Shown here piece by piece: positions 60,472 through 61,606 of a DNA stretch of 61,606 nt. Location: assembly GCA_017480495.1 (NCBI GenBank), contig JAFVAQ010000028.1, forward strand, positions 1 to 61,606, read 5' to 3'. The stretch comes from Eubacterium sp. (GTDB lineage: Bacteria > Bacillota > Clostridia > Lachnospirales > Lachnospiraceae). Position 1 is the first letter of the stretch. Each line of letters opens with the position of its first letter. Below the pieces are notes generated by a model. It was not told where the DNA came from and did no database searches. It saw only the letters and a program-made list of their open reading frames with translations. Made by a program: the position numbers and the translations under genes.

Positions 60472-60493
60472 TTACTAAATCAATGTAAACCAA

Positions 60494-60530
60494 ACCCCTC
60501 TTAGTAACTCTACTAAGAGGGGTTTTTATT
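60494..60530 (+). terminator. Intrinsic terminator of the hydrogenase operon
   Basis: ACCCCTCTTAGTA (60494-60506) and TACTAAGAGGGGT (60511-60523) form a perfect 13-bp stem with an ACTC loop, followed by TTTTATTT. It lies 22 nt past the hydA stop. Confidence 0.95.
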
Positions 60531-60581
60531 TAACTAATTATCCTTTATTTCATTTACATTTTCTATTCATCTGTAGCCCCA

Positions 60582-61376
60582 CTACAGTCTACGTGACACC
60601 TCAGCACACGCTTCCATCGCGTCTATTAGACTTGCTCTGAAACCTGCCTCTTCCAGCACCTGTACAGCCTCAATAGTTGTACCTGCTGGTGAGCAAACCA
60701 TATCCTTAAGCTCTGCTGGATGTTTTCCAGTTTCGAGCACCATCTTGGCACTTCCAAGAACTGCCTGTGCAGCAAATTTATAAGCCTTTGCTCTAGGCAT
60801 TCCAAGCTTTACTGCTCCATCAGCCATTGCTTCTATCATCATGAAAACATATGCTGGTGAACTACCGGATACTGCTACTACGCTATCCATCAGATTCTCA
60901 GGAACGACTTCTGCCTCCCCAAAGGAGGAAAGTATACTGAGAGCCTTGCTCAGCTCTTCTTCTGTAACCTTACCAGATGGACTAACTCCAGTCATACCCT
61001 CTCCTACGAGAGCAGGTGTGTTAGGCATAGTTCTTATTACCTTGAGCTCACGACCAAAAGCTTCGTTATACCAAGCAATGGATTTACCAGCTACGATAGA
61101 AATGATGAGCTGTTCCTCTTTTAGGTCTCCCTTTATTTCTTCAGCAACTACAGGAATAACCTGTGGCTTAACAGCAAGAAGAATTATCTCAGACTTAGAA
61201 ACAACCTCTTTATTATCTGCAGTTACATTTATGCCAAACTCCTTAGCTGCCTTTTCTCTTTCTGCTTCAACAGGTGAGGAGCATATAATCTCTCCACTTG
61301 CTATTATTCCTTTTTTTACTATTCCACCGATTATAGCACTTGCCATATTTCCGGCGCCTATTATACCAAGCTTCAT
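60582..61376 (-). CDS. proC: Pyrroline-5-carboxylate reductase
   Basis: Last step of proline synthesis: reduction of pyrroline-5-carboxylate with NAD(P)H. The 264 residues begin MKLGIIGAGNMASAIIGGIV (Rossmann motif), continue with LLAVKPQVIPVVAEEI, VIRTMPNTPALVGEGMTGVS and AVSGSSPAYVFMMIEAMADG, and end with the conserved DMVCSPAGTTIEAVQVLEEA and FRASLIDAMEACAEVSRRL. The ATG at 61376 has AAGGGAG eight bases upstream; a GTG at 61385 is a less likely start. A single-gene unit, convergent with the hydrogenase operon. Confidence 0.96.
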   Translation of the reverse strand: MKLGIIGAGNMASAIIGGIVKKGIIASGEIICSSPVEAEREKAAKEFGINVTADNKEVVSKSEIILLAVKPQVIPVVAEEIKGDLKEEQLIISIVAGKSIAWYNEAFGRELKVIRTMPNTPALVGEGMTGVSPSGKVTEEELSKALSILSSFGEAEVVPENLMDSVVAVSGSSPAYVFMMIEAMADGAVKLGMPRAKAYKFAAQAVLGSAKMVLETGKHPAELKDMVCSPAGTTIEAVQVLEEAGFRASLIDAMEACAEVSRRL

Positions 61377-61479
61377 ACATTTCACTCCCTTACAATAAAC
61401 TAATAATAGTTTTATACCATTCTGAGATAGTAGTCAATTTGTTTTTGGAAAACAGGCGAGGGTTGTATAAGTCATTTTT

Positions 61480-61530
61480 GATAATGTCCTATTAAACCAC
61501 AAATGAAAATGTCCCAATGTGGTATACTAT
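61480..61530 (+). mobile_element. Left end of an insertion sequence (ISNCY-like)
   Basis: AATGTCC occurs at 61483-61489 and again at 61508-61514, and ACCACA (61496-61501) faces TGTGG (61518-61522). Together they form the kind of end sequence seen before ISNCY-type transposase genes. TATACT at 61523-61528 is a likely -10. The other end lies outside the window. Confidence 0.45.
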
Positions 61531-61554
61531 CCTCTCACTTGAGAGGAGGATATG

Positions 61555-61606
61555 ATGAGGAGAATTGACTTAAATATGGATGAACAAAAGAAGTATGAAG
61601 TAGTAA
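61555..61606 (+). CDS. Transposase, N-terminal fragment cut by the window end
   Basis: The visible frame reads MRRIDLNMDEQKKYEVV. This matches the start that I remember for ISNCY-family transposases of Firmicutes (MRRIDLTMNEQxKYEII). An ATG three bases upstream (61552) is also in frame, but AGGAGG at 61544-61549 is better spaced for 61555. Only 17 codons are inside the window, so completeness is unknown. Confidence 0.55.
   Translation, partial: MRRIDLNMDEQKKYEVV

Overview
The window looks like chromosomal DNA of a low-GC, strictly anaerobic Firmicute, most likely a Lachnospiraceae member near Butyrivibrio, Pseudobutyrivibrio or Roseburia. This is inferred from the gene order around the S10-spc-alpha ribosomal cluster, the long L17, the zinc-type S14 and L36, and the fermentative enzymes: pyruvate:ferredoxin oxidoreductase, an NAD-linked trimeric [FeFe] hydrogenase and malic enzyme. 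Most genes lie on the minus strand. I saw no rRNA, tRNA or CRISPR array.

0-18.5 kb: one long minus-strand ribosomal superoperon, read from right to left: rpsJ-rplCDWB-rpsS-rplV-rpsC-rplP-rpmC-rpsQ-rplNXE-rpsN-rpsH-rplFR-rpsE-rpmD-rplO-secY-adk-infA-rpmJ-rpsMKD-rpoA-rplQ. A clear hairpin/T-tract terminator follows rplQ, and then ecfA(fused)-ecfT-truA. The cluster has a good promoter upstream of rpsJ, a terminator-like attenuator in the S10 leader, and three structured spacers (rpsJ/rplC, secY/adk, rpmJ/rpsM). The usual map gene between adk and infA is missing.

18.5-25 kb: REP-like repeats and a 21-codon remnant of a diguanylate cyclase, then a minus-strand run of a methyltransferase, citrate synthase, a phosphoesterase, a cytosolic ParB-like/BMP fusion and malic enzyme.

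25-32.6 kb: a four-gene SMC operon resembling Wadjet/MukBEF-type systems (JetA-, JetB- and JetC-like). Its last gene is not a TOPRIM nuclease. It is an SPL-type radical-SAM-fold protein in which all three cluster cysteines are replaced (R22, S26, L29). I consider this one of the two best candidates for an undescribed system.

32.7-37 kb: an accessory-looking patch (AIM24-like protein, Thr/Ala-rich lipoprotein, HTH-Uma2 protein, cell-wall-binding serine hydrolase) peppered with short REP-like palindromes that share a GGGACGGTTC core. Some of these repeats supply the stop codons of flanking genes.

37-50.7 kb: nifJ; a second unusual operon (tubulin/FtsZ-like GTPase, stand-alone acyl carrier protein, uncharacterised 353-residue protein), which is the other strong candidate; fructose-bisphosphate aldolase; a Bax inhibitor-1-like membrane protein; a thioesterase; D-aminoacyl-tRNA deacylase; a membrane HD-GYP phosphodiesterase; and a DHH phosphoesterase.

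50.8-61.6 kb: a sugar-binding-type sensor with no visible output domain, a DMT exporter, a GH3 glycosidase with a fascin-like insert, the hydrogenase operon (NuoE-like, NuoF-like, HydA), proC, and the left end of an insertion sequence cut by the window edge. PFOR and the hydrogenase would together oxidise pyruvate and discharge reduced ferredoxin and NADH as H2.

All family assignments come from reading motifs and from memory of the families. No database search was run.
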